Assembly: GCA_951230915.1 (NCBI GenBank)
Contig: OX579634.1
Location: forward strand, 42,917,570 to 42,981,569
DNA length: 64,000 nucleotides
Direction: 5' to 3'
From: Antitrichia curtipendula
Lineage: Eukaryota > Streptophyta > Bryopsida > Hypnales > Leucodontaceae
Shown here: positions 54,011 through 64,000 of the stretch, piece after piece
Layout of the letters: each line of letters starts with the position of its first letter
How positions within the stretch are numbered: position 1 is the stretch's first letter
Program-made: the position numbers and the translations under genes
The notes under the pieces: model-generated
The model's database searches: none
Told to the model about the DNA's origin: nothing
What the model saw: only the letters and a program-made list of their open reading frames with translations

Positions 54011-55835
54011 AGGTCGCATTTAGGAACAGTAAGTATTACTTTTTCAATGCTTCACTGCTTGTTTTTGGTCACACCATATCTTTTTTGAGACCGCATGTGG
54101 GTGGGTTTTGCAAGGCCTAAGGATCACAAATAGGTGCCTATGGCAAAGTTCTTTGAAAATTCATAAGTAATTCATAAATGCTCCGAAAAATATGAAACTA
54201 CTTGGGTTAGATTCCGCATCAATTTTTCTTCAAGTGAAAAATAGGGGGAAATATTTTCGGGCACCTGAAACCCATCGAAAAGGCCGATCAGCCCTTAAAG
54301 TGCCGCTTTATGAGCACACTACCTTAATGTAGAAATTGCACATGACAAAATTTGAAAAAATCACATTTTCTTTAGCACAGTAGTAAAACCTCTCAGTGGA
54401 GTCAATGAGTTGCTATATTTAAAATATAAATAGTGAGGGTCAGTGTATTTGGAAGAATGAAGGGCTTTCCCGAATTCACTCCAGCTCTATGCAAGTTGCC
54501 TCGGGCAGCTCCTACGAATTTTTTCTCCCGACCTGTCACGGATTCCTTTGTATCAGTTGAGCCAATGAGACCTCTTTTACAGTGATGCAAAGTAGTTGGA
54601 AAAGAGCAATGGTAAACTAATTTTGTGAATCTTTAATAATTATTTACCTATATGATCAATACAATATGAAATGTAATATTTATCCTCTTGGGATTGGTTT
54701 AGATGGACGTGGACCTTTCAAAAATTTGAAGTGGAAATTCAGATTTAGCCATTTCATAAACAATATTGTCCCTCCATAACATTCAATAGTCTGGTTTATT
54801 ACTACTTTGACTCTAAAGTAGATGGTCTGGAATATTCCACACCCATGAGTAGGTAAGTGGAGGCTCAATGTGACAAGTTGGCTTTTCGCAGTTCTCTTTC
54901 AAACACCAACGGTAGATAGGAACCAAAGTAATACTATGAGAAAATGTTAAGTGACACAAAGTAATACATAGTTTATGCAAAATCTAACTCTTGCATAGGA
55001 TGGATAGGTTTAAAAAAAAATCAATAATGATTTAATTTCAAGGAAGCTTTTCATTTTCCAAAATTTCAGTACTCTTATCATCAGAAGAAAGTTTTATTTC
55101 TCTTTATTCTATTCGAAGCATATTGTATGTAGCTAGATGTAGCGGCCGATATTCACATCTTGGTAGTTCAACTACGTTGCATGAAACTTAAAATTTCAGT
55201 TTTAAGAAAATTAAAAGTTTGAAATTTCAATTAAATCGGTTTTAGTAGTGGTTTGCAAACCTGAAAAAAATAGTGTGGGCAAACCTAATTTATTAGTTTG
55301 TTTTCACAGAGCCTGAACTTGAGTCTTACATTTGGGGCACCTTACATTTGGGTGGGGTACGTAACTAATTTAGTAGTCAGGGCCTCAGGGGCAATTGGGG
55401 AGCGTGTGGCCCGAGCGAGCACCGGGGGCAGAGCCAGAGAGCTGCCCGAGTTTGGAGATTCCCTACGTCCACCTAACTGACAATATGCTCGTCAGTCTCA
55501 GGGGGGAACTGAAATCATTCTTAACTGCTGTGCGAAAAAAGTAAACAAACGAAATTTTAAAATTAAAAAGAAAAGAAAAGATTTCTTGCTGTTTTGATTC
55601 GTCCTCCAATGCACATAATAACTCTTAAAATATGACAATCACTTGCCTAGAGGGCAGCCCAAACGGGAATCCAGAACCTCCTGGAAGGAAGGTATGGGTC
55701 TTGTTGCTTGTCCAAAGTGAATTATGAATAGTGCTTTGACTTTGCAGCCTAAATGCGGTGGTTGGTAAGTCTTATTCACTATTGAAGTCGGCGTAGCAGC
55801 AAGACACTAAATTTGGATGACAAAAGTAGGTCCAA
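54011..55835. other. Intergenic, with a GC-rich patch
   Basis: Mostly AT-rich. At 55370-55480 there is a GC-rich stretch (GGAGCGTGTGGCCCGAGCGA); the 60-codon frame through it has no motif. No gene is supported. Confidence 0.4.
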
Positions 55836-55863
55836 CACTACAAGAGAAAGGGGTCTTGTAGTG
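55836..55863. mobile_element. 28-bp minimal CACTA element with 3-bp TSD
   Basis: CACTACAAGAGAAAGGGG joined directly to TCTTGTAGTG. The first 18 bases equal the left end, and the last 10 the right end, of the MITE at 41408-41639. Flanks are CAA on both sides (55833-55835 and 55864-55866). Confidence 0.8.
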
Positions 55864-55866
55864 CAA

Positions 55867-57825
55867 TGGGGTGAAAACGCAAGTTCTTTTGGGGTAAACA
55901 TAGCATTGGAATCTACACTTACCATGTGGAGATATAATTCCCCCATGGATGTAAAGGGGGAGCATTTGGTTATAAAATGAAGATAATCGTTGATTGGTGC
56001 TTGGAAGGGAGGTTGTTAGTGTTGGTCCATCTCCTCCCCTCACGTCAATGTATGCAGTTGTTTTTAGAAACTTTCTACATTAGAGGGCTCCCTCTTTCTG
56101 TAGAAGCAAAAGGACACCCCCCAACTTGGTTAACAATCTTATCCCCTTATTTTTTTGTTGTGTCAAGGGTATGTTCTTGATCTTTTTTTTAGCTAATTTG
56201 GGATCTTTGATTACAAATATGAATTCAAAATTTGCAAAAAACTTCATGCGTGAAAAATAAAAATTCATATGTTTTCCCTTGGGATAAGATTCTTATGTTC
56301 TCACCATGCTAGTCTCACTTCATGGGATGGATTTATTGTCCTATGGCACAATAGGTTGAAACATTAAAAATTTAAATTAAATCAAAACTTTTTATCAATG
56401 ATACTTTGAAAATTAAGTCCAAGGGGCTTAGCATGTCATTTAAGGGGTAAAATTTGCTTTGCATGTTGTTATTGTATTATTCCATGAGCAAAATCTAAGA
56501 ACAGACTTGGCCCCCTAGTTTTTGTAGTTTAGTGGCAAGGTCAATTGACCATATGAATGTTTAACGTCACTTATTTCATCATTCAAAAATTGTTGTGAAT
56601 TTAAATAAGCAAATGATGTGTGTTTTTTTGATCCCTAAGAGTCCATGGGAGGAGGCGGATATAGATTTTGAATGATTTAGGCAAAATAAATAATTATATG
56701 AAGAGAATCTAGACATCAAATCTTTATTTTTGCAAGTTTTGATCCCTTCTCTATATGAATTCATTATAACCCTTGCACAACAGTCAAGAAGCACCAAGTG
56801 ACCATGCTAATTGCATTGTTTAAAAATAGACAAAAAGAATTTCTCATCATACTAGGATGTACTTCATTCATTTTTTCATAGCTCCGTTGATAAGCTCTTT
56901 CAACTTTCAAAGTTATTTTCACTAAAGCACCAATAATTAATTATAGAATCATCTATAAATCAAGTGTAATAACATGAAAATAATTGAATGAACTCCAAAA
57001 TGTTGAATTTACAAAATGGCACTTATTCAAGGTCATGTCTTCCAATACCTTCCTCTAGTGATGTTTTATTGTGCCTTTCTTTGCTCATAGTCTTTCTTTA
57101 GACTTTTATCTTTAGAGAGTGTAGATAATGCTTGTTCCTACCATATTGGCATTCACAGCCTAGAATGGTTTACAAACCTCAAAATCAATTTTACATCTAA
57201 TTAAACATATAATCTAGGACTTCTAAAATTGAAAAATAAAATAAAATAAAATAAAATTCTTCAAAATGATGTCCAAAATAGGTTTTTAAAAACAATAAAA
57301 ATCTATAACATAAAAATTGACACAATTTCAAACTTTATTTTAATGGTAAAGAAAAAAGACCCATTTGATTTGGCAACTCATCAATAGTCAACTATCCAAT
57401 CTAAAATTTTCATACTATTGTTGTATGTGCATACAGGCGGAACTAGTAGTCAATGAAGCGGCAAAAAATATTTTAACAAATTAGAAAAACTGAATATTAT
57501 ATGCAAAAATTACATTAATTGATTGCTTAACCCCTACAGTTAACTTTTAAACAACAAATCAAGCCTTTGAGGATAAGTTTTGAATGAACCACTAAGAGTG
57601 AATTTTTTTTTGCATCTTTTTGGAATGTTTCAACCTTTGGACCCACTTCTACAATGAACATGGCTTACCAAGCACCACATTTAGGTTACAAAGTCAAGTA
57701 CTATTCATTGTATACTTTTGTATGCATTGACCAAACAAATTTTGGACAAGCAACAAGCCCCATGCTTCACTTCAAGGAAATTATTGATTCTTTTTTGGTC
57801 TTCCTACCATACAAGGGAATGTTGT
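55867..57825. other. AT-rich intergenic DNA
   Basis: No supported gene. TTAACCCCTACAGTTAAC at about 57528 is another isolated TTAA-type terminus. Confidence 0.5.
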
Positions 57826-58638
57826 TTAACCCCTAAATGCCTAAGCCTTTTGAAGTGTATTTTTCATATGAAAAATGAACATGAACTTATAGTTATTTCC
57901 AATGAAGTAAATTATTTTCTTTCCAAAATCTAACAATATAGATGTTTGAAGAGCTTGCTTATTAGTAAGCATACCAATTTTGAGTGCAAAATTGCATAGG
58001 AGTTGTGAGATTATAACAAGAGAAATTTATGTTTTATATTTTTAGTATGCTGCCCCTCTCTACAATGTTTCAAAAATTTGCACATGAGATTCTTTTGAAA
58101 TTGGAGGTGACATTAACAACTAAAAATAGTGTTAGTACACTAAAATGCACTTTCAAAAAACTTAATTGCACATGAAAAGTTATCAAATTCATTACACAAT
58201 CCCCCTTGCAATTGTTGTAGTGCAATATTTTTATAAATAGAAGATCTCAAATAACTCCAAATTAACATTTGCATGTTTACATTTTCAACAATGAAAACCA
58301 TGAAAACACTTACTCTTTCCGTTGGGGCCATTTTCAAAGCAAATGGATATGTACAATTTTGTAGATCTCAAATCAAGTAAAATTGGTGTACTTTGCTCAA
58401 AGCCCAAAAATTGAGTAAAATTTGCAAACTTTAGACTTTACTAATGGTACATATATGCCTTTGAGGATCTCTCAATAATCAAATATTTAACCTTTTTTTT
58501 GTGAAAAATGAAAAATTCCAATAATTAATCCTAAAAATTGCCCATAAATTTTTTTTAAACAGTTAGAGGAATTTAATTGACCCCACAAAAAATGAGCCTA
58601 AAATTTCAGATTGACCATATATGGCCGCTAGGGTTTAA
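57826..58638. mobile_element. Candidate TTAA-bounded element
   Basis: Begins TTAACCCCTAAATGCCTAAG and ends GGCCGCTAGGGTTTAA (TTAAACCCTAGCGGCC on the minus strand). The inverted terminus is short (about 10 bp) and imperfect. No coding capacity. Confidence 0.4.
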
Positions 58639-59569
58639 TGGCTAAAATCTTAGAATGGACTTTTTGAGAATTTCAAGCAAACTCTCATGTGGTCAAATCT
58701 TATAGTAAATTTTGAAACTATCTTTTGGAGATAAGATACCAACAATGTACTAGCATTATGGGAATAAATATTTTTTACGTCAATTGCTGTTTGAAAGAAA
58801 AAATTATGCCCTCCTAGGTACAAAATTCTTGAGCAAGAAAAAAATTTAAAATAAATAAATAAATGTTTTTTTTTATAATAGAAGCCTTTATTCATTTGAC
58901 TTGGATTAGGAATGCAAAAGTTATGAAGAGTCTTATCTTTGGATGATGAAGACATCATCTTCAAAAGAATAATGTATAAAATTTGTTTATGAAATCAATT
59001 TCCATAATTTTTCAAAGCAAAAACATCTATAGGGTGTAAATTATTTATAACAACAATCTCTTTGTTAAAATTGATATGATTGAGTCAATTCTATTTTAGA
59101 AGTATTCACAATTGAATTTTTCCTTCCATTTTGTACCTACTTCAACTTAATAATTTACTTAGGAATGCAAAATGTTTATTTATTTAATTATTTTTCCTAG
59201 ATTTTAAACTCAATTTCCCACCATGAAGATTTAAACCTCAAAACTCTATAGTGCAAAATTACAAATTAAGTATTCACAAACCAAGTGAAACTAACAAAAA
59301 CAAGTAAAACAAAGCGCAATCAAATGTTTTCTTTTTTGCTTTGAACACTAATATCTAACAATCTATACGTCAAAGTTTTTGAATTTTTTCCACACATCTT
59401 CATATATAGTAATTCTAATGCAAGATCCTTTTGTTGAACATGCCAAAAAATAGTTTCCTTTTATTGTATTTCTTTGAATAATAAATGACAATTTTAAAGT
59501 ATTTTGTGGTGAAATATAGCCGTGAACCTTTAGGGGCTAATTGTGTTCAAGCAAACTCTTTTATACTCT
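58639..59569. mobile_element. TTAA-type element remnant, diverged
   Basis: The right end reads GTGAACCTTTAGGGGCTAA near 59540, so the minus strand begins TTAGCCCCTAAAGG, followed by the sub-terminal 'ACAAAATACTTTAAAATTGTCATT' pattern (split as ACAAAATACTTT and AAAATTGTCATT) found at other family ends. The left border is unresolved. Confidence 0.4.
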
Positions 59570-60020
59570 TATAATTATAAATGAACCTAGATAAAATATG
59601 AAGCGTCACCCATCAAAGGAGAGATAGTGACCATTTATATAATGATCGGTCTACAATCAAAAGTTTATTCACTAGTATCTTTAGAGTCACAAATGAGTGA
59701 CGTTGAAGCTATTCACCCACCAAATTATTTAGGGATCCAATATGGATCTTGTAAAGGACCGATCCGCATTGTACTTTGTTGTCTTTTTTAAGTTATGATA
59801 ACAAAATGATAAATACAAATAAAAAATTCAATTGAAACATTAATTTGAAAAGGAAATTTGGGTGGTCAATGGTATTTACATGCGTTGGATCCTCATATCA
59901 AATCCGCTTTGGAGTACATGCCTCTTGTAGTCTTGCACCTCTAGTCGTACATTAGTACATTAAAGTAGCACAATAAGCCTACTCATGATAAGTCAATTTG
60001 TAGTAAGATAAGTTGGTACA
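59570..60020. repeat. Dispersed repeat C, copy 3 (short)
   Basis: Collinear with the middle of copies 1 and 2: AAGCGTCACCCATCAAAGGA, TTATTTAGGGATCCA, GATAAATACAAATAAA and CAAATCCGCTTTGGAG. It contains only one internal ~100-bp unit (59808-59895). Confidence 0.6.
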
Positions 60021-61220
60021 TAGAACAAAGAAAATCTACAAATTTTGTTATTATCTTTTATATTTCAATGGAATATATTTATGGAATACTAGTGTGAATT
60101 TTATAAATCATAAATTAGAAAAATCACTACAAAAGTTGTTTCAATTTGAATATTTTTGAATTTAAATAAAATTTAATACTTGCCTACTAATTTGCATAAT
60201 TTATAGTGTATTTAGATAATTTAGTCAGTTGTTTAAAGAATTTAATTGATGATGCTTTAAGAGCACCATTAAGAAGATATAATAAAGGGAACAACATTAG
60301 GAAATTAAGTGCATGTGGCACGTCAAATTTGGAAATTCATTGATCCAATGGAGCTCCTAGATTATTTTTTCTATTTGAGGCTATAACAAACTTCTTGCTC
60401 AATATGGCATATTTCAATTTTATATTGAGTCGTAGACTTTGAACTGCAAGAGGTTGTTAGTGGAATGATGTACACGTTGTTCAATGGGAAGTGCCTTGCA
60501 TCTATATGGTTCTCTGCAGTAAAGCCTGAATGAAAATAATTCAATTGAAGAGAGTCAATATGCATTTGGTTCAACAACATACACTACAACACATATTGAA
60601 GTACGGTTAGAGGTGCAAATCCCTCAAGCCTTGTTCAACATCATAATAATATTAATGAACACTTGGGGGAGTGTGTCCTTTTTTGCTTTTACAGAAAGTA
60701 CTGGGGGCCTTAGCAATTATTCCAATCTCTAAGGGAAAATGGTTTAGGTTGGTTGACTATGTTATGCATTTGAACCCACTTCTACTAACAAGTATGAGTT
60801 CATTTAGAACACATGTTTCAAGATATCTATTGATGATGCTCTAATTCACTCCACCCCTTACGAAAAGGGTTGCAATTATTAGAGTTAATTATATAGATTG
60901 TCCCAGTTGTAAATAGTGGTATTAGAGGAAGGTTTAACTAAAAATAATACAAAAGAAACAAAACACCAAATTCCAATGGCCCCAATTTTTGGTGCTCCAA
61001 AGAGTTTTTTTTTATGTGTTTTTCTCAAACTTTGGTTCCTGGTTTGACATTGCATACACTTTACAATTAACGCTATACATGTATGTTAACACTTGATATT
61101 AGAGGTGTTGTTTGGAATGTGAATCTGATTCAAAATAGGTCTAAATTCGTTCCTAAGATCCTCAATAACAAACCCTTGAACACCAAGTGCGAACACACCA
61201 TACTCTCTCTTGGTTGCAAC
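60021..61220. other. Intergenic DNA
   Basis: AT-rich with no supported gene; composition begins to rise after 61150. Confidence 0.5.
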
Positions 61221-62545
61221 TCCAAAATGACGAACCTCTAGGTCCCCTTTATTTCGAGTCCACGGATATGAAATCGATGTGCCCACGGGCACTTTCCCCA
61301 AACAGTTGGGCTCCTGTACCTGCCAGCCAGCCCCTCCCGCGGTCCCGCCGCTCGCCCCTGTATTGGCTGGGCCTTCGCGTGGCCGTCCCAGTGGCAAGCA
61401 TGACTGGCGTACTCGTACAAATACATTCCCGTCGACCCATCCCAATACGCAGTACGCAGTACGCAGCGGGCAGAAGGCGACCGGACCAACGAAGCCCGCG
61501 CGCATCTGCCTCCCGGCCTCCCTCAGATGAAGATTCCATCTTCAGTTGGCTCCTCACGACTGATTACTCGCCTTTTCCCTCCCGAAGCGCCAGTCGCCCT
61601 TGGCCTGCCCTCCGGAATCTCAACCTCCCTCCCTCGGCTTCCTCCACGCACCTGCCTCCTCTGCAACAAAACCCAATTCCTCCACCCCATCTATTCTAGC
61701 TCTCCCATTCATTTATTTTGTCGTCCTGGATTTCCAGCCGGCACTCCTCGAAAGGGATTAGCAGGACTCCGCAGCCCCAAAACTGCGGCCTTTCGGCAAC
61801 TTGCGCACGGACTCCGGGTCCGGGCCCTCCGCCTCGCTGCGTGCGTGGGGTCGAACGCAAACGCGTCACTACTGGGGGCGCTCGTTCGGTGTGGTCGGAT
61901 CACGTTTGGGGGAGTTGGTGTGTGGGATCAAGTTTGCAGTTGAGAGTGGTGACGACGTAGCTATTGTTGGAGGGTCAGGGCTGGGTGTGAGGATTTTTCG
62001 GTGTGGGGGATTCGGGTTGTTGGTTGTTCTGGTTAGTTTGGTTGCAGGGTTGGGGCTGCGGCTATGGTGGCAGGGGATGCGTGGTGGGGTGGTTTGCGCG
62101 ACGGGAGTTGGAGTGTGGTCTCGGTGGAGGTGAGCGTGGGAATCGTGTTGGTGAGGCGGAAGGTTTGATGCGAACTCGTCGAAGGTAGCAGGATTTGGTT
62201 ACTGGTTGTCTAGAAAAAGGGTTGGAGCAGGTGGAGGAACGAGTCGGACAGTGTGAAACCGTGAGAGTCGACATCTGGGTTTGCTGGAAGACCGCGGGAT
62301 GAGCATCTAGTGTTCGAATGGTATGGCGGTGTTCGAATCAATGAAGAAAGCGGTAAACTCTTCCCCAAAGCCAGGGTGAAGATTCTCGGTGGGCTGGAAT
62401 CTTTGGTAGCACAAGACCGTAGTCAGGACGAGCACAAGACCCATTGGTATCCGAACTTCACCCACCACGCTTATTCTAAATCCTGGCCACCAGTGTCCTT
62501 CCTCTACTACCAGACACATTTCGAACCCATTCCCTCTCCCCGCCC
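61221..62545 (+). promoter_or_regulatory. GC-rich promoter and leader region of the 62.5-kb gene
   Basis: An abrupt shift to GC-rich, CpG-containing sequence lasting 1.3 kb directly upstream of the coding exon. It has C/T-rich stretches (CTCCCTCCCTCGGCTTCC near 61630) typical of plant 5' leaders and a short tandem ACGCAGT run near 61447-61466. Many frames are open on both strands simply because of composition; none has a recognisable domain. A TAG at about 62408 closes the main frame upstream. Confidence 0.5.
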
Positions 62546-62596
62546 ATGCCAAACCTTCAATGCCGATTCAGATGCCACCGATGCTGCCTCCATTAG
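62546..62596 (+). other. Upstream ORF overlapping the main start
   Basis: ATG at 62546 opens a 16-residue frame (MPNLQCRFRCHRCCLH) that ends at TAG 62594-62596, past the main ATG at 62560 and in a different frame. If transcribed as drawn, it would reduce initiation at the main start unless scanning is leaky. Confidence 0.4.
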
Positions 62597-63345
62597 CTGC
62601 GCACCACCAAGGCGGTGGCAGCAGCAGTCCGCGAGCATCATCAGGCGGATCATCCCGATCACCATTCCCCACACCCGGATTACAGCAGCAGCAGCAGCAA
62701 CAGCAGCAACAACAGCCTCCCTTCCCATCCACCCAAGGCTTTGATCCAAATCCACCCCAACAGCGATCCTATTACCCTTCTGCAGGCTCACCCTCTCCCT
62801 CATGGCAACAACCACATTCCCCATACCCGCCCTCCACCACCGGAAACTACCCATTCAGCTTGCCCAAACCAGGCTCTTCGCTCCAAGCCTGGGACTCCAG
62901 TGCGTTTCAGATGCCATCGACATACCCCAACATGTCCTCGTTTCCACCGCAATGGAGCACCAGTACTAGTGGGACTAGTAATAGCAATTCCAGCCACCCG
63001 TGGTCTTCCGGGACCAGTAACATCCATTGGCCGACGAGTGGGGGGATTGGAGTGTCCAGTCCGAACAGTGGTGGGGGGAGCAGGCCAGCCAGCCATGCGC
63101 AGCTGAGTGCTCTGGTCCCGCCCTCCAGTAGCGGTGGGTTGAATGGGTTCCATTCGCCAGGAGGACGACTCGTACCCCCGGGGGAAGGGTTTATTGCTGC
63201 GGGACTGGAGTCTGGGCTGCAAATGCCGTCGTTTGAGAGCTTGGGACGAGGAGGTGGATCGAGCGCTCCGCCTTACCCATCGGCCTCGATGGTTATCACA
63301 CCCAAAACCGATGGTCAAGGCGCTATCCTGTGCGATCCCCTGCAG
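62560..63345 (+). CDS. Pro/Gln/Ser/Gly-rich protein, first coding exon (gene continues right)
   Basis: Starts at the first in-frame ATG after the upstream stop (MPIQMPPMLPPLAAHH). 262 codons are open to a strong donor, CTGCAG|GTTAGT, at 63345/63346. The protein is low complexity: an 11-residue poly-Gln tract near residues 41-51, Pro/Tyr/Ser-rich repeats (PSPSWQQPHSPYPP), Trp-containing Ser/Thr segments, Gly-rich loops, and near the exon end a more ordered SMVITPKTDGQGAILCDPLQ. Such disordered N-termini are common in nuclear regulators, vesicle adaptors and RNA-binding proteins; I do not recognise which. The mixed CAG/CAA tract could vary in length. Further exons lie beyond the window. Confidence 0.7.
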
Positions 63346-64000
63346 GTTAGTTCCTACACCCGTGTCTTACGAAGAGTTTTGAGAGGGTTTTTTAAATTTA
63401 TACGTAACATTCTAAAGCCCGTTTTTACATACCGCTCACATAAGTTATACCCTGGAAAGTTGAGCTGACTCCAATCCTGCTACAATATCTTCTCTAAGTC
63501 TGCACTATATCTTTTCTGCAGTATCTTCTTATCACAAACATATCACTTTTCGAAATCCAAGCGGGTTTAACTGAAGAATACGAGTGAATACCTATTGAGT
63601 GCTTTGTGAATAGTACGCGTGATCATCTCTTTAGTGTAGAAATTCGGGTGAAGAAAATTTTATTTGAGAAATCCAGGCTGATTCAACTAAAGAATGCTTT
63701 GTGAAAAATATGCGGGATTATGTATTTAGGGTACAGTAGAAATGTGGGTAAAGCAATTCTCGGTAGGTGCACAGACTTCACAGAGTAAGCTTGCCCCTAT
63801 TTTGTGGTTACAATGTAGGCCCGGTCCCATTTACATCAACGCTTTTATAAAGCACTCTTGTAGGAAAGTTCAGCTGTAGAAATTCGGCCAGGTGGAGAAT
63901 GATAGTTTTGGCAGAAGTGGGGGAATTACCCGGCATTTTCAATAATATTCGTTAGATTTGTTTTTTCTTGGAATTCCTTTTCTGAAGAATGAAGTGATTG
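63346..64000 (+). other. Intron of the Pro/Gln-rich gene, running off the window
   Basis: AT content rises immediately after the GTTAGT donor and stops appear in the reading frame. It contains two related phrases (GAATGCTTTGTGAA and GAGTGCTTTGTGAATA). No further exon is recognisable before the end. Confidence 0.55.

Noticed and set aside
61086..62274. Many overlapping frames of 60-170 codons on both strands in the GC-rich leader
   Set aside because: High GC removes stops from all frames; no conserved-looking domain, and position fits a promoter/5' leader.

Overview
This is eukaryotic nuclear DNA, most likely from a land plant. The best lineage clue is a decayed pentatricopeptide-repeat (PPR) gene at 5.8-7.0 kb, whose repeats (WVKEVH, ESDVRVGNALVHMY, KCGSIDDAR) have the PLS-type style I associate with mosses such as Physcomitrium; a moss or related bryophyte is therefore an inference, not a proof. 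Coding stretches are GC-richer and intron-split (GT/AG borders). The DNA between them is very AT-rich and packed with small non-autonomous transposons. Layout: 1-3 kb nested small elements; 3.4-13.3 kb a gene-derived belt, mostly minus strand, with a tandemly doubled exon-like piece, an orphan exon, a PPR pseudogene, an orphan ORF, a RecQ helicase pseudogene and a three-exon nucleoside-diphosphate-kinase (NDPK)-like gene that looks intact; 13.5-20 kb repeats; 20.3-21.6 kb an ORF with a partial RING-like cluster and a 2-oxoglutarate/Fe(II)-oxygenase-like C-terminus; 24.1-27.6 kb a CACTA/TNP2-like transposase broken by one in-frame stop; 28-61 kb almost entirely repeats; 61.2-64 kb a GC-rich promoter/leader and the first exon of a Pro/Gln/Ser/Gly-rich protein gene. 

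The dominant signal is a swarm of elements that begin and end in TTAA followed by CCCCTAAAG-like termini (TTAACCCCTAAAGGACC and variants), the arrangement expected of piggyBac-type transposition. I see at least three sequence families (about 930 bp, about 580-930 bp, and a 229-bp MITE), several of them abutting and sharing one TTAA. A second layer is CACTA-type MITEs: a 232-bp near-perfect palindrome with a 3-bp target duplication, a 217-bp relative, and a 28-bp element that is just the two fused termini with its own perfect 3-bp duplication. A third layer is a longer dispersed repeat present three times (about 37, 47 and 60 kb) whose internal ~100-bp unit occurs 3, 2 and 1 times; one copy was interrupted by an 861-bp insert flanked by a 9-bp duplication. 

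Genes do not form an operon or an obvious pathway. The most notable genic points are an NDPK-like gene in which the usual N-terminal Lys-Pro-Asp-Gly exon is replaced by an unrelated 43-residue exon, and a 98-bp copy of the RecQ Walker-A exon sitting inside that gene's first intron. No tRNA, rRNA, CRISPR or reverse transcriptase was recognised.
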